Part shown: piece after piece, positions 37,137 to 46,103 of the stretch
Numbering within the stretch: the stretch's first letter is position 1
Layout of the letters: every line of letters starts with the position of its first letter
Assembly: GCF_900187645.1 (NCBI RefSeq)
Contig: NZ_FYEE01000002.1
Coordinates: 380,639-444,638, forward strand
Direction: 5' to 3'
From: Pseudomonas sp. Irchel 3E20
GTDB lineage: Bacteria; Pseudomonadota; Gammaproteobacteria; Pseudomonadales; Pseudomonadaceae
Length of the DNA: 64,000 bases
Notes under the pieces: model-generated
Told to the model about the DNA's origin: nothing
The model's database searches: none
Seen by the model: only the letters and a program-made list of their open reading frames with translations
Made by a program: the position numbers and the translations under genes

Positions 37137-37969
37137 GGTGGTTTCCTTGCAGAAGTGGCCGGGGTCGGCGTGTCGAAGTTTTCCAGGGCCCGGGCCAGGC
37201 TGGCCTGGGACAATTCCCCGAGATGGTTGCCCAGCAGGCGCCCGTCGGCGCTGTAGAACAGCGTCGTGGGCAGGGCCATGGAACCCACGGCCTGGCCGAG
37301 GCGCCCGCCGCTGTCGAACAGCATGTTGTCCAGGTTCAGGCCCTGGGTTTCCAGGTAGGTGCTGACGCTTTGCATGCTTTCGCCCTGGTTGACGAACAGG
37401 AAGGTCAGGTCCGGGCGTTGTTGTTGGGCGTGTTCGAGCACCGGCATTTCCCGCCGGCATGGCGGGCACCAGGTGGCCCACAGGTTGATGACCAACGGGC
37501 CGCCCTGGTAGTCGCTCAGTTGTACGGTTTGCCCGGCGGCGTTGCGCAGGGTGATGTCCGGCAGGCGGGTGCCCTGTTCATAGACACTCAAAGACAGGCT
37601 GGCCAGCACCCAGAACAGCATGCCAGTGGCCACGCCCGCGCCCAGGGGCTTGCGCAAGGGCGGGCGGCGCCAGCCCCAGAACAGGGCGCCCAGCAACAGG
37701 GCAATCGCCCCGGGCCAGGGTAAAAAGCCGCCGTCGCGCAGGTCGACCACTTGCCACGGGTCGTCGCGATAGAACGGCCAGTAGGCCAGGACAAAACCGA
37801 TGCGCGCCGCCAGCATGCCCAGCAGGAACAGGCTGAACAGCACGGACTCCGGGTTTTCACCACCGCGCTTGGCCACGCGCCAGCCCACCAGCGTGGCCAG
37901 GGCCAGGGCGCTAATCAGCAGCAGGTGGTTGAGGGCGATGGCGAAGGTGCCGATGGTGAACGTGAGCAT
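37112..37969 (-). CDS. TlpA/ResA-like membrane thioredoxin with N-terminal multi-helix domain
   Basis: A 285-residue protein. The first ~130 residues form about four transmembrane helices with an Lgt-like flavour (LGMLAARIGFVLAYW, DLRDGGFLPWPGA). The rest is a periplasmic thioredoxin domain with active site W-C168-P-P-C171 (NLWATWCPPCRREMPVLEHA) and a cis-Pro loop SMALPTTLFY. The P. aeruginosa homologue sits between dsbG and dsbD in the same order. Its ATG overlaps the dsbD stop by one base. It probably passes electrons from DsbD to periplasmic targets. Confidence 0.88.
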   Translation of the reverse strand: MLTFTIGTFAIALNHLLLISALALATLVGWRVAKRGGENPESVLFSLFLLGMLAARIGFVLAYWPFYRDDPWQVVDLRDGGFLPWPGAIALLLGALFWGWRRPPLRKPLGAGVATGMLFWVLASLSLSVYEQGTRLPDITLRNAAGQTVQLSDYQGGPLVINLWATWCPPCRREMPVLEHAQQQRPDLTFLFVNQGESMQSVSTYLETQGLNLDNMLFDSGGRLGQAVGSMALPTTLFYSADGRLLGNHLGELSQASLARALENFDTPTPATSARKPPCSASATC

Positions 37970-39708
37970 CAGCGGGCATCCCGGGTGGCGTTCCAGCGTT
38001 GCAGGAAACCGGCGGCGTCCACTTCGCCGGTGATGCGCTGGCTACGCCGCTCGTTGCCGTCCGGGCCGATCCACAGCAGGCTGGGCGGGCCGGGCACCTT
38101 GTAGCGGCTCATCAGCTCACGGCTGTCGGCGTTGTCGGCGGTGACGTCCAGGCGCAACAGGTGCACGTCGCTCAAAGCGGCGAGTACCTGGGCTTTGCCG
38201 AACACCTGCTTCTCCATGATCTTGCAGGACACGCACCAATCGGCGTAGTAGTCGATCAGCACCCATTGGCCGCGGGCCTGGGCCTGGTCCAGCTCGGCTT
38301 GCAGGGCGGTGGGGGTCTTGATGGTAATAAAGGCGTCGTGAGCGGTGGGTGCCGGCACGCCCGTGGTGCGCGAAGCCGCGTAGACCTGCAACGGTTTCCA
38401 CAGGTCATCGCTGCCGCCCGCGGCGCCCACCAGCAACGCAGTGCCCCACACCCCGGACACAATGGCGCCGGCACCGAACACCTGGGCCACCCGGCCGAAC
38501 CCGGCCGACTGACGCCAGCCGACGAACGCCATGACCAGCAGCAACACGCCCCACAGGCCGATCCACAGCGACTCGTCGAGCACCGGGCGCAGCATCAGGA
38601 TCGCCGTACCCAGGAACAGGAAGCCGAACAAGCCTTTGAGCTGGTTCATCCATTGCCCCGGCTTGGGCAGGAAGCGGTTGCCTACGGTCACCAGGATCAA
38701 CAGCGGCAGGCCGATGCCCAGGCCCATGCTGAACAGGATCAACCCGCCGTGCAGCGCGTTGCCGCTTTGGGCGATGTACAGCAGGGCGCCGGCCAGGGGG
38801 GCAGTCATGCACGGGCCCACCAGCAGGCCGGACAGTGCTCCCAGCACACCGGCGCCGACGAGGCTGCCACCACGGCGCTGGTTGCTGACGTTTTCCAGGC
38901 GATCGCGCACGGCCACCGGCAGTTGCAGTTCAAAGAAGCCGAACATCGGCAGGGCCAGCAGGACGAAAATCGCCGCGAAACTGCCCAGCAGCCAGGGTTG
39001 TTGCAGCATCGATTGCAGGTTGCCGCCCAGCAGCGCGGCGATCACTCCGAGGCTGGCGTAGACCAGGGCCATGCACACCACATAGCTGCTGGCCAGGGCC
39101 AGGCCACGGCGGGGGCTGGCGCCGCTGCCGACGATCAGGCCGGAGAGGATCGGTAGCATCGGCAGCGAGCAAGGGGCGAAGGCCAACAACAGGCCCAGGC
39201 CGAAGAACACCAGCAGGCTCCAGCCCAGGCTGCGTTGTTGCAGGCCGCTGGCCAGGGCTTCGTCCTGGGCCTGGCCGGAGGCGGCGGTGGCCGAGGGCGC
39301 GCCGCCCAGGTCAACTTTAAGGGTTTGCGGCGGGTAGCACAGGCCGGCATCGGCGCAGCCTTGCCAGCCCAGTTTGATTTCCCCGCTGGCACTGGCCGGG
39401 AGCTTGACTTCCAGGCCCTGGCGATAGACCTGCTGGTCGCCGAAGAACTCGTCGCTATGGGCCTCGCCCTCGGGCAGCACGGGTTTTTGCGCCTCTGGCA
39501 AACCGTCGAACTTCATGCGCTGCTGGTACAGGTAATAGCCGTCGGCGATCTGCCAGAACAGCTGGGTTTCCCCGGTATCGAGTTTCTGCGAGGTAAAGGT
39601 GAAGGCCTTGTCCACCGGCAGGAATTCGGGCTTGGACTCAAACGGGTTCGATGCCGCTTGAGCCAGCCCCGACAGGAACACTAAACATAAAATAAACAGT
39701 CGACGCAT
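37969..39708 (-). CDS. dsbD: Protein-disulfide reductase DsbD
   Basis: A 579-residue protein. The signal peptide (1-18) precedes a periplasmic N-terminal Ig-like domain with the cysteine pair in GCADAGLCYPPQ. An eight-helix membrane domain follows (FAPCSLPMLPIL and GPCMTAPLAGALLY each carry one of the two redox cysteines). The C-terminal thioredoxin domain has C492-V-S-C495 (YADWCVSCK). It carries electrons from cytoplasmic thioredoxin to periplasmic DsbG and the TlpA-like protein. ATG 39708 starts the signal peptide. It is first in the dsb operon and divergent from the dsbRS-like regulators. Confidence 0.95.
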   Translation of the reverse strand: MRRLFILCLVFLSGLAQAASNPFESKPEFLPVDKAFTFTSQKLDTGETQLFWQIADGYYLYQQRMKFDGLPEAQKPVLPEGEAHSDEFFGDQQVYRQGLEVKLPASASGEIKLGWQGCADAGLCYPPQTLKVDLGGAPSATAASGQAQDEALASGLQQRSLGWSLLVFFGLGLLLAFAPCSLPMLPILSGLIVGSGASPRRGLALASSYVVCMALVYASLGVIAALLGGNLQSMLQQPWLLGSFAAIFVLLALPMFGFFELQLPVAVRDRLENVSNQRRGGSLVGAGVLGALSGLLVGPCMTAPLAGALLYIAQSGNALHGGLILFSMGLGIGLPLLILVTVGNRFLPKPGQWMNQLKGLFGFLFLGTAILMLRPVLDESLWIGLWGVLLLVMAFVGWRQSAGFGRVAQVFGAGAIVSGVWGTALLVGAAGGSDDLWKPLQVYAASRTTGVPAPTAHDAFITIKTPTALQAELDQAQARGQWVLIDYYADWCVSCKIMEKQVFGKAQVLAALSDVHLLRLDVTADNADSRELMSRYKVPGPPSLLWIGPDGNERRSQRITGEVDAAGFLQRWNATRDAR

Positions 39709-39757
39709 GAGGCGAGCCTTAGAACGAAGCAAGTGGGGGGCACAATGGGAGGCAACG

Positions 39758-39775
39758 ATTAACCGATTATTAACC
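39758..39775. promoter_or_regulatory. Candidate DsbR-binding direct repeat
   Basis: ATTAACC occurs twice with an 11-bp period (39758-39764 and 39769-39775), the spacing typical of OmpR-family response-regulator sites. It lies in the 171-bp region between divergent dsbD and the regulator gene. Binding is inferred. Confidence 0.45.
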
Positions 39776-39879
39776 CTGGCGGCCATGGACACAGGACTTT
39801 TGCCGGGTTTTGCCGCCGCGCAGCATAATGCCGGCTTAATCCGTTATCTTCTTAATTCGCATTTTTTACGGGTTCGATC

Positions 39880-40554
39880 ATGCATGTACTTGTTTGTGAA
39901 GACGATGAACTGATCGCCAGTGGCATCGTCGCCGGCCTTTGCGCCCAGGGCCTGACCGTGGAGCATGTGGCCACCGCCAGCGCGGCGCGGGCCATGCTCA
40001 AGGCGGCGGAGTTCGACGTCATGGTGCTGGACCTCGGCCTGCCGGATGAGGATGGCCTCAAGCTGTTGCAGCAGTTGCGCAAACAGGGCCTGGAGCTACC
40101 GGTGCTGATCCTTACCGCGCGGGACTCGGTGACCGACCGCGTCGACGGCCTGCAAGCGGGCGCCGACGACTATTTGCTCAAGCCCTTCGACCTGCGCGAA
40201 TTGGCCGCCCGCCTGCACACCTTGCTGCGCCGGGTGGCGGGGCGCAGCGTCAACCTGATCGAACACGGGCGCTTGACCTACAACCCCAGCAGCCGTGAGA
40301 CCTTCCTGGGTGGGCAACCGGTGGACCTGTCGCGCCGCGAGCAGGCGCTGTTGCAGGCCCTGCTGCACAACCGTGGGCGGGTGCTGTCCAGCGAACAATT
40401 GAAGGACAGCGTCTACGGCTTCAACGATGAGCTGGAGAGCAACGCCCTCAACGTGCACATCCACCACCTGCGGCGCAAACTCGGCAACGGCATCGTCGAA
40501 ACCGTGCGCGGCCTGGGCTATCGCTTGGGCCCGGCCGATGGCGGGGAGCCGTGA
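39880..40554 (+). CDS. dsbR: OmpR-family response regulator of the dsb operon
   Basis: A 224-residue regulator with receiver (VCEDDELI, phospho-acceptor D51 in VLDLGLPDEDG, K in LLKPFDL) and a C-terminal winged helix (LESNALNVHIHHLRRKLG...TVRGLGYRL). The arrangement, divergent from dsbD-tlpA-dsbG and followed by an overlapping kinase gene, is the same as PA2476-PA2480 in P. aeruginosa, where the system is called DsbRS and responds to copper. The gene symbol is inferred from synteny plus family. QseB/PmrA-type regulators are the nearest alternative. Confidence 0.85.
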   Translation: MHVLVCEDDELIASGIVAGLCAQGLTVEHVATASAARAMLKAAEFDVMVLDLGLPDEDGLKLLQQLRKQGLELPVLILTARDSVTDRVDGLQAGADDYLLKPFDLRELAARLHTLLRRVAGRSVNLIEHGRLTYNPSSRETFLGGQPVDLSRREQALLQALLHNRGRVLSSEQLKDSVYGFNDELESNALNVHIHHLRRKLGNGIVETVRGLGYRLGPADGGEP

Positions 40555-41882
40555 GCGTGATGAGCCTGCGTTTGCGCCTGAGCCTGACCCTGGGCGCCGC
40601 GTTCGCGATGATCTGGGCCCTGGCTGCGGCCTGGATGCTCAGTGACTTGCGCAACCAGATGATGTTTTCCCTGGACCAACGCCTGGTGGCGTCGGCGCGC
40701 ATGGTGGCGGGCCTGCTGGAGCAACTGCCGGCCCTGCCGACCCAGGGCGAGGGCAGCCATTTGAGCGCTGAGCAATTGAGCGTCCCCGGTGGCATGGCCT
40801 GCCAGGTCAGTTCCTTGCGCGGCGAAATCCTCGCCCGCAGCCACAGCACCCCGGAGCAAATGCTCGAGGCCGAGCAGACCGGTTTTCGCGACCAGATGAT
40901 CGAGGGTGTGCGCTGGCGTAGTTTTACCCTCGACCGCGGCGACTTGCGTATCACCACCGCCGACCGCCAGGTTGAGCGCGAAGCCTTGAACATGTCAGTG
41001 CTGCTGGCCGCCTCGGTGCCGGTGGGCGCGGCGCTGCTCGGCTGCCTATGGCTGCTGTGGCTGGGCATCGGCCGGGGCCTGGCGCCGCTCAACCGCATGC
41101 GCGATGCGCTGATGCGGCGCAGCGTCGATTCCCTGGAGCCCTTGCAAGTGGCGCCATTGCCCAGTGAATTGCAGCCGCTGCTCGACACCCAGAACCAATT
41201 GTTGCAACGCATCGGCAAGACCATCGAGCGGGAGCGGCGCCTCACCGGCGATGCCGCCCATGAGCTGCGCAGCCCGCTGACCGCAATCAAGACCCACCTG
41301 CAAGTGGCGCGCATGACCGAGGGCGTGGCCCGCGACCAGGCCCTGGGCCGTGCCGAGGAGGGCGCCGACCGCTTGCACCGGACCCTGGAGCAATTGCTGT
41401 TGCTGGCGCGAGTGGAGGGCAGCCTGTCGTTCGACGACGGGGTGCAGTGCAGCGCCGAGCAAGCCGCGCGGCTGGCGATCCAGGACGCCACTAGCGGCCA
41501 ACGCGAGCGCATCCGCCTGCATCTGCCCCTGGGCCTGTCCAGCGCGCCGCTGGAAATGCCCTCGGCGCTGTCGATTGCCGCGCTGCGCAACCTCCTGGAC
41601 AACGCCCTGCGCCACACCCCAGGCGACGCGCCGGTGGAGCTGAGCTTGCACACCGAAGGCAACCGCGTGCGTTTCGAGGTGCGCGACCACGGCCCGGGGA
41701 TTCCCGCCGAGCACCTGCCCAACCTGACCCAACGCTTCTGGCGCAACGGACAGAGCACCGGGTGCGGGCTGGGGCTGGCGATTGTCCAGGCGATTGTGCA
41801 GCGCTGCGATTGCGTGCTGACCTTCGACAGCCGCCCCGACGGTTTGCGCGTAGAACTGACCATGCCGCTCAAGCCCCAGTAA
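40551..41882 (+). CDS. dsbS: Sensor histidine kinase partner of the dsb regulator
   Basis: A 443-residue kinase with transmembrane helices at about 10-30 and 149-172, enclosing a ~118-residue periplasmic sensor region. A HisKA domain has H237 (GDAAHELRSPLTAIKTHL) and an ATPase domain has NLLDNALRHTP, DHGPGIP and GCGLGLAI. The GTG start overlaps the regulator stop (GTGA, 40551-40554). In P. aeruginosa the equivalent DsbS binds copper through a periplasmic cysteine; here the periplasmic segment has a Cys at residue 84 (GMACQVSS), which fits. A very strong terminator follows. Confidence 0.85.
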   Translation: MSVMSLRLRLSLTLGAAFAMIWALAAAWMLSDLRNQMMFSLDQRLVASARMVAGLLEQLPALPTQGEGSHLSAEQLSVPGGMACQVSSLRGEILARSHSTPEQMLEAEQTGFRDQMIEGVRWRSFTLDRGDLRITTADRQVEREALNMSVLLAASVPVGAALLGCLWLLWLGIGRGLAPLNRMRDALMRRSVDSLEPLQVAPLPSELQPLLDTQNQLLQRIGKTIERERRLTGDAAHELRSPLTAIKTHLQVARMTEGVARDQALGRAEEGADRLHRTLEQLLLLARVEGSLSFDDGVQCSAEQAARLAIQDATSGQRERIRLHLPLGLSSAPLEMPSALSIAALRNLLDNALRHTPGDAPVELSLHTEGNRVRFEVRDHGPGIPAEHLPNLTQRFWRNGQSTGCGLGLAIVQAIVQRCDCVLTFDSRPDGLRVELTMPLKPQ

Positions 41883-41948
41883 TCCCTTTGCGCCTTGGGC
41901 CGCCCTCCTCAGTTGCAGAGCGCGGGCGGGCCCGCTGGCTACACAAAG

Positions 41949-41998
41949 CACCGCCTACAAAAAAACCGCTGGCTTCAGCGGTTTTTTTGTAGGCGGTG
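41949..41998. terminator. Long perfect bidirectional terminator
   Basis: A 23-bp perfect stem with a 4-base loop between the convergent dsbS and fpvF genes. The stem contains a run of seven A on one arm and seven T on the other around an ACCGCTG/CAGCGGT core, so either strand yields a GC hairpin followed by a T-run. Confidence 0.9.
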
Positions 41999-42002
41999 TA
42001 CC

Positions 42003-42902
42003 TCAGGCGTCGGTCAGGGCCTTGACCAGCACATCGATGTTGCCTTCGAGTTCGGCCACCGGGTCGGCGCCGTCCACCTTGAGCACCAGCAGTCGGCTGC
42101 CGGATGCGGCAATCGCGGCCTTGATCGCCTCGGCCGGTTGGCGGTGGTGCAGCACCAGCGCGACGTCGTTGGCCTTGAGGGTCTGGGTCAGTTGCTGGAG
42201 GGCCTCGGGGGTCCATTCGGTGTCGGCCCGCGGGTCGACGCCGGCCGATTCCAGGTTGAGGCCGCTGAGCAGGTAGCCGAAGTGGTCGCTCAGGCTCATT
42301 ACGCTGAGGTTGTCGGCATCGGCCAGGCGCGCCTCGCTGGCGGCGCTGAGTTTGAGCAGGCGCTGCTTGAGGGCACTGAGGTTGGCCTCGATCTGCGGCT
42401 TGGCGCCGGGGGCCAGGCGCACCAGGTCGGCGGCGGTGACGTCGGCCATGCGCCCCAGGTTGTTGCTCGACATCCACGGCTGGCTGTTGAGGCCGTCGGC
42501 CTTGCCCGGTTGCAGCGCGATGCCGGGCAGGGCGCCGTCCACGGGGCGGGCGGCGTCGATTTCGACGACGCGGATGTTGCTGCGCCGCGACACCGGGTAC
42601 AGCGGGTCATCGGGCCACAGCGAGCGGATGCCGATTACGGCGTCGGCCTCCACCGCCAGTTTGTGCAGCGCCGGGGCGCCGCGCCCGGTGAAGTAGGCGG
42701 TTTGGCGCGAGCCCGGCAGGTTGGCCGGCGCGGCGCGTTCCAGCGTCACGTTGGTGCCTTTGAGCAGCAGTTCGCCCAGGCCATGGGTGACAGGCAGGGC
42801 GGCGAGCACCCGCAGCGGCTTGGCCTCGGCGGCCATCAGCGGTGTACTCGCCAGCCCACAGAGGGCCAGGGCCAGGGTCAGTTGACGCAAAGAGATAGGC
42901 AT
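42003..42902 (-). CDS. fpvF: Periplasmic binding protein FpvF of the pyoverdine-iron importer
   Basis: A 299-residue protein with a signal peptide (about 1-25, LALALCGLASTPLMAAEA) and a cluster A-I metal-binding-protein (ZnuA/TroA) fold. It is diverged from metal-specific relatives: the usual histidine ligands are not obvious. In P. aeruginosa FpvF binds ferri-pyoverdine and interacts with FpvC. The ATG abuts the fpvE stop. It closes an eight-gene operon whose order matches fpvG-H-J-K-C-D-E-F. Confidence 0.87.
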   Translation of the reverse strand: MPISLRQLTLALALCGLASTPLMAAEAKPLRVLAALPVTHGLGELLLKGTNVTLERAAPANLPGSRQTAYFTGRGAPALHKLAVEADAVIGIRSLWPDDPLYPVSRRSNIRVVEIDAARPVDGALPGIALQPGKADGLNSQPWMSSNNLGRMADVTAADLVRLAPGAKPQIEANLSALKQRLLKLSAASEARLADADNLSVMSLSDHFGYLLSGLNLESAGVDPRADTEWTPEALQQLTQTLKANDVALVLHHRQPAEAIKAAIAASGSRLLVLKVDGADPVAELEGNIDVLVKALTDA

Positions 42903-43802
42903 TTATCCGATATTCCCTTTCAGGCTGGGGACCGTGCCGCGCGCGATGGCGGCCAGGGCGAAGGCGATGCCGGCGGTCAGGATGATGGCCGCGCCGGACG
43001 GTACGGGCAGGTCGAAGACAATCGGCGCCATGATCCCGCACAGGGTGCTGAGGGTGGCGATCAGCACCGAGATCCAGAAGAAGCCCTTGAGCGACTGGCT
43101 CAGCAGGCGTGCCGCCGCGGCGGGAATCACCAGTAGGGCGCCGACCAGGATCGCGCCGATGACTTTTACCGCGGCCACGGTAATCAGGGTCACCAGGATC
43201 ACGAACAGGTAATCCAGGGTCTTGACCGCAACCCCGCGTACCGCCGCCAGTTGCGGGTTGAAGCTGGCCAGCATGATGCGGTTGTACAGCGGCAGGGCCA
43301 GGCCCATCACCAGGCTGCCGACGATGCCCAGCACCAAGAGGTCGTTGCCGTTGACTGTGAGCACCGAGCCGAACAGCACGTTTTCCAGGATGTGCACGTT
43401 GATCTTGCCGGCCAGGATCAACAGCAGGCTGGCGCCCAACGCCAGGGACACGGAGAGGAACACGCCAATCAGGGTGTCCGGCGCCAGGCCGGTGCGGTTG
43501 CGCAGGTAGTTGAGCAGGATGCCGAACAGCAGGCAGTAGCCGAACAGGCTGCCATAGGGGCCGGTGTAGGGTTCGCCCAGGAGGATGCCGATGGCCACGC
43601 CGGTGAGGGCGGCGTGGCCCACCGCTTCGGAGAAGAACGCAAAGCGCTTGACCACCACCAGGGTGCCCAGGCCACCCAGCACCGGGCCGATCAGCAGGCC
43701 GGCGAGCAAGGCGTTGACCACGAACCCGTAGGCCAGCGCTTCGGGCAGGTAACCGGACGAGGCCCAGCCCTGGATCATCAAACGGAAGGCTTCGTAACTC
43801 AT
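42903..43802 (-). CDS. fpvE: FpvE, permease of the iron ABC importer
   Basis: A 299-residue ZnuB/ABC-3 family permease with eight to nine hydrophobic helices. Family motifs include FFSEAVGHAALTGVAIG near the N-terminus (His in a membrane segment, as in metal permeases) and VIGAILVGALLVIPAAAARLL near 215-235. It forms the inner-membrane channel for iron released from pyoverdine. The ATG overlaps the fpvD stop (TGATG at 43800-43804). Confidence 0.92.
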   Translation of the reverse strand: MSYEAFRLMIQGWASSGYLPEALAYGFVVNALLAGLLIGPVLGGLGTLVVVKRFAFFSEAVGHAALTGVAIGILLGEPYTGPYGSLFGYCLLFGILLNYLRNRTGLAPDTLIGVFLSVSLALGASLLLILAGKINVHILENVLFGSVLTVNGNDLLVLGIVGSLVMGLALPLYNRIMLASFNPQLAAVRGVAVKTLDYLFVILVTLITVAAVKVIGAILVGALLVIPAAAARLLSQSLKGFFWISVLIATLSTLCGIMAPIVFDLPVPSGAAIILTAGIAFALAAIARGTVPSLKGNIG

Positions 43803-44566
43803 CAGGCAAGGCTCCCGCTGGCGGCGTGCTCGGCACGCGGATGGGTGGAGAACAGGCTCAGCAGGCGTTCCGGCGTCAAGGCCTCGCGGGGCTTGGCATC
43901 GAACAGCACGCGGCGGTTGAGGCCGGTAACGCGGTCGGCCAGGCGCCCGACGGCTTCCAGATCGTGCTCGATCCACAGCACGGTGATGCCGCTCAGGCGC
44001 CAATCCCCGAGCAGGCGCTCGAAAACCTGGATGCCGGCTTCGTCGAGGGCCGACATTGGCTCGTCGAGCACCAGCAGGTGCGGCGCGGGAATCAGGCCTT
44101 GGGCCAACAGCACCCGTTGCCGTTCGCCGCCGGACAGTGCGCCCATGCGCCGCTTGCGTTTGTCCTGCATGCCGACCCGCTCCAGGGCCTCGCCAATGGC
44201 AGCGGCGTAGTGCCGGCTCAGGCCGAGGAACGCCGGGCGGCGCTGGCACATGGCGGCCATGAAATCGTCCACGGTCATCGGCAGCCCGCGGTCGAATTCC
44301 AGGGCCTGGGGCACGTAGCCGATGGTGCCGGGCGCGCCCGGCCAGTGCAGGCTCAGTTGGCCCTGGTGCGGCATTTGCCCCAGCAGGGTCTTGATGAGCG
44401 AACTCTTGCCGCCGCCGTTGGGGCCAACCAGGGCGTGGACGCTGCCCGGTTGCACGGTGAAGCTGACGTTGTCGAGGATGGTGGTGCGGCCAAGGGTCAG
44501 GCCGACGTTGGCGAACTCCAGGGTCGGGCCGTCGCTGCGCACGGCCAGGTGGGCGGCGGCGGTCAT
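43802..44566 (-). CDS. fpvD: FpvD, ATPase of the iron ABC importer
   Basis: A 254-residue ABC ATPase with Walker A GPNGGGKSSL, signature LSGGERQRVLLAQ, Walker B LLVLDEPMSALD and switch His in WIEHDLEAV. It energises FpvE. The ATG overlaps the fpvC stop by four bases (44563-44566). It is closely related to ZnuC; the fpv context determines the substrate call. Confidence 0.93.
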   Translation of the reverse strand: MTAAAHLAVRSDGPTLEFANVGLTLGRTTILDNVSFTVQPGSVHALVGPNGGGKSSLIKTLLGQMPHQGQLSLHWPGAPGTIGYVPQALEFDRGLPMTVDDFMAAMCQRRPAFLGLSRHYAAAIGEALERVGMQDKRKRRMGALSGGERQRVLLAQGLIPAPHLLVLDEPMSALDEAGIQVFERLLGDWRLSGITVLWIEHDLEAVGRLADRVTGLNRRVLFDAKPREALTPERLLSLFSTHPRAEHAASGSLA

Positions 44567-45492
44567 GCCCCGGCCTCCTGGATCGCGCGGACCACGGTAT
44601 TGAGGTTGCCGGTCATTTCCTTCTCGTATTTCTCGGCGCTGTAGTCGCCGTAGGAGATGTGCGACAGCGGGTAGAGCTTGACCCCGGATTCGCGCTGGAT
44701 GGTGTCAACGTAGGAGGACGGGAAGTCCATTTCCGAGAAGATCACCTTGACGTCCAACTCACGCAGTTGGTCGATGGTTTTCTTCAACTGGCTGGGGCTG
44801 GGCTCGATGCCGTGGGCCGGCTCGACCACGGCGGTCACTTCCAGGCCGAACTCGCGCAGCAGGTAGTCGTAGGCTGCGTGCACGGTGGCCACGCGCAGGT
44901 CGGCGTTGGGCGCGCTGGTGAGCTTGGCCAGGGCGTCGGCGCGCATTTGGCGCAGGCGCTTGCCGTAGGCCCGGGCGTTTTGCGTGTAGGTTTTGGCGTT
45001 GGCCGGGTCGAGCTTGCCCAGTTCGCGGGCGATGTTGTTGACCTGGGCGATGGAGGCGCTGATGGACAGGAAGGTGTGCGGGTTGACCACTTTACCGGCG
45101 CCGCGGGCGGCGTTGCCGGTGGCGGCCAGCAGCGGCACGTTTTCGTTGGCTTCGATGACCTTGATGCGCGGGGTTTCGCTGGCTTCGATCATGCGGTCGG
45201 CGAAGTCGTCGTGGCCCACGCCATTGAGCACTATCACGTCCAGCCCACCGATGCGCTTGATGTCTTCGGCGCGGGGTTCGTAGGCGTGGGGGTTGAAGCC
45301 GGCGGGGATCAGCGGCACCACCTCGGCCTTGTCGCCGACGATGTTGCTCACGTAGCTGTAGTAGGGGTGCAGGGTGATGCCGATACGCAGGCGCTTGGCC
45401 TCGTCGCTGCTGGCGTGGGTGGCGAACAGGCTGGCCATCAGGCCAACCAGCAGCAGACGCAACAGCGCAAAACGGTGAGATGAACTAGACAT
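44563..45492 (-). CDS. fpvC: Periplasmic metal-binding protein FpvC
   Basis: A 309-residue cluster A-I binding protein with an N-terminal signal peptide (about 1-34, LLRLLLVGLMASLFATHA). Likely metal ligands are the histidines in TLHPYYSYV, GFNPHAYEP and KVVNPHTFLS, with an acidic residue near SEMDFPSSYVDT. In P. aeruginosa FpvC collects iron after reduction of ferri-pyoverdine and delivers it to FpvDE. ATG 45492 begins the signal peptide; an upstream start adds 31 residues without signal character. A 35-bp gap to fpvK is the largest inside the operon. Confidence 0.9.
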   Translation of the reverse strand: MSSSSHRFALLRLLLVGLMASLFATHASSDEAKRLRIGITLHPYYSYVSNIVGDKAEVVPLIPAGFNPHAYEPRAEDIKRIGGLDVIVLNGVGHDDFADRMIEASETPRIKVIEANENVPLLAATGNAARGAGKVVNPHTFLSISASIAQVNNIARELGKLDPANAKTYTQNARAYGKRLRQMRADALAKLTSAPNADLRVATVHAAYDYLLREFGLEVTAVVEPAHGIEPSPSQLKKTIDQLRELDVKVIFSEMDFPSSYVDTIQRESGVKLYPLSHISYGDYSAEKYEKEMTGNLNTVVRAIQEAGA

Positions 45493-45527
45493 GGGGGAAC
45501 GGTCTTCTCTCGGGTGAAGGCATGGAT

Positions 45528-46103
45528 TCAGTGGCGGTGCTGGCGAGTCACCCCAGCATCGAATTGCGCGACGATCTGCTGCCAACCTGCGCTGGCCAGC
45601 GCCTGGTCATCCAGGCTGGCCGGGGCCGCAAGGCCTGCGCTGCGGTTGAGCCAGACGTCCGGGGCGGCGTCGCTGTGCTCGCTGACGCGCATCAGGAACG
45701 AACCGGCGACGCTGGGGTTTTGGCTCAGGCCCAGGTAGGCGTTGGCCGCCAGCAAGCGCCAGGCGTGGCCGCCACGGCTGACCGAACTGGCGTCCTGGGC
45801 GAAGGGCGCAAAACCTTCCTCGGCCAACTGCTGCGGGGTGGCCAGGGCATTTTGCTCGGCGCGCAGCAGGTGGATTTCGTCCAGGGTTACCCGCAGGTCG
45901 GCGTAGATGCCTTGCTCGGCGGCGCTCAGGTCGCGGCGCGCGTCCAGTTGATGGCTGGGCACGGCGCTGACGGTTTGGGTTTCGCCGCGCCACAGCACCA
46001 CGGATGCGGCAACGGCGAGGATCAACAGGCACAGCCCGAGGACATAGAGGGTTTCATGGCCGGCGCCGGCGGGGCGCACGACCTGGGTGGTGGGGCTGGT
46101 CAT
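45528..46103 (-). CDS. fpvK: FpvK, accessory membrane protein of the pyoverdine reduction complex
   Basis: A 191-residue protein with a single N-terminal transmembrane helix (about 20-40, LYVLGLCLLILAVAASVVLW) and a periplasmic, mostly helical remainder. The ATG overlaps the fpvJ stop by four bases. In P. aeruginosa FpvG, H, J and K form an inner-membrane complex that reduces iron in ferri-pyoverdine. Assignment is by position and topology; the sequence itself shows no enzymatic motif. Confidence 0.82.
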   Translation of the reverse strand: MTSPTTQVVRPAGAGHETLYVLGLCLLILAVAASVVLWRGETQTVSAVPSHQLDARRDLSAAEQGIYADLRVTLDEIHLLRAEQNALATPQQLAEEGFAPFAQDASSVSRGGHAWRLLAANAYLGLSQNPSVAGSFLMRVSEHSDAAPDVWLNRSAGLAAPASLDDQALASAGWQQIVAQFDAGVTRQHRH

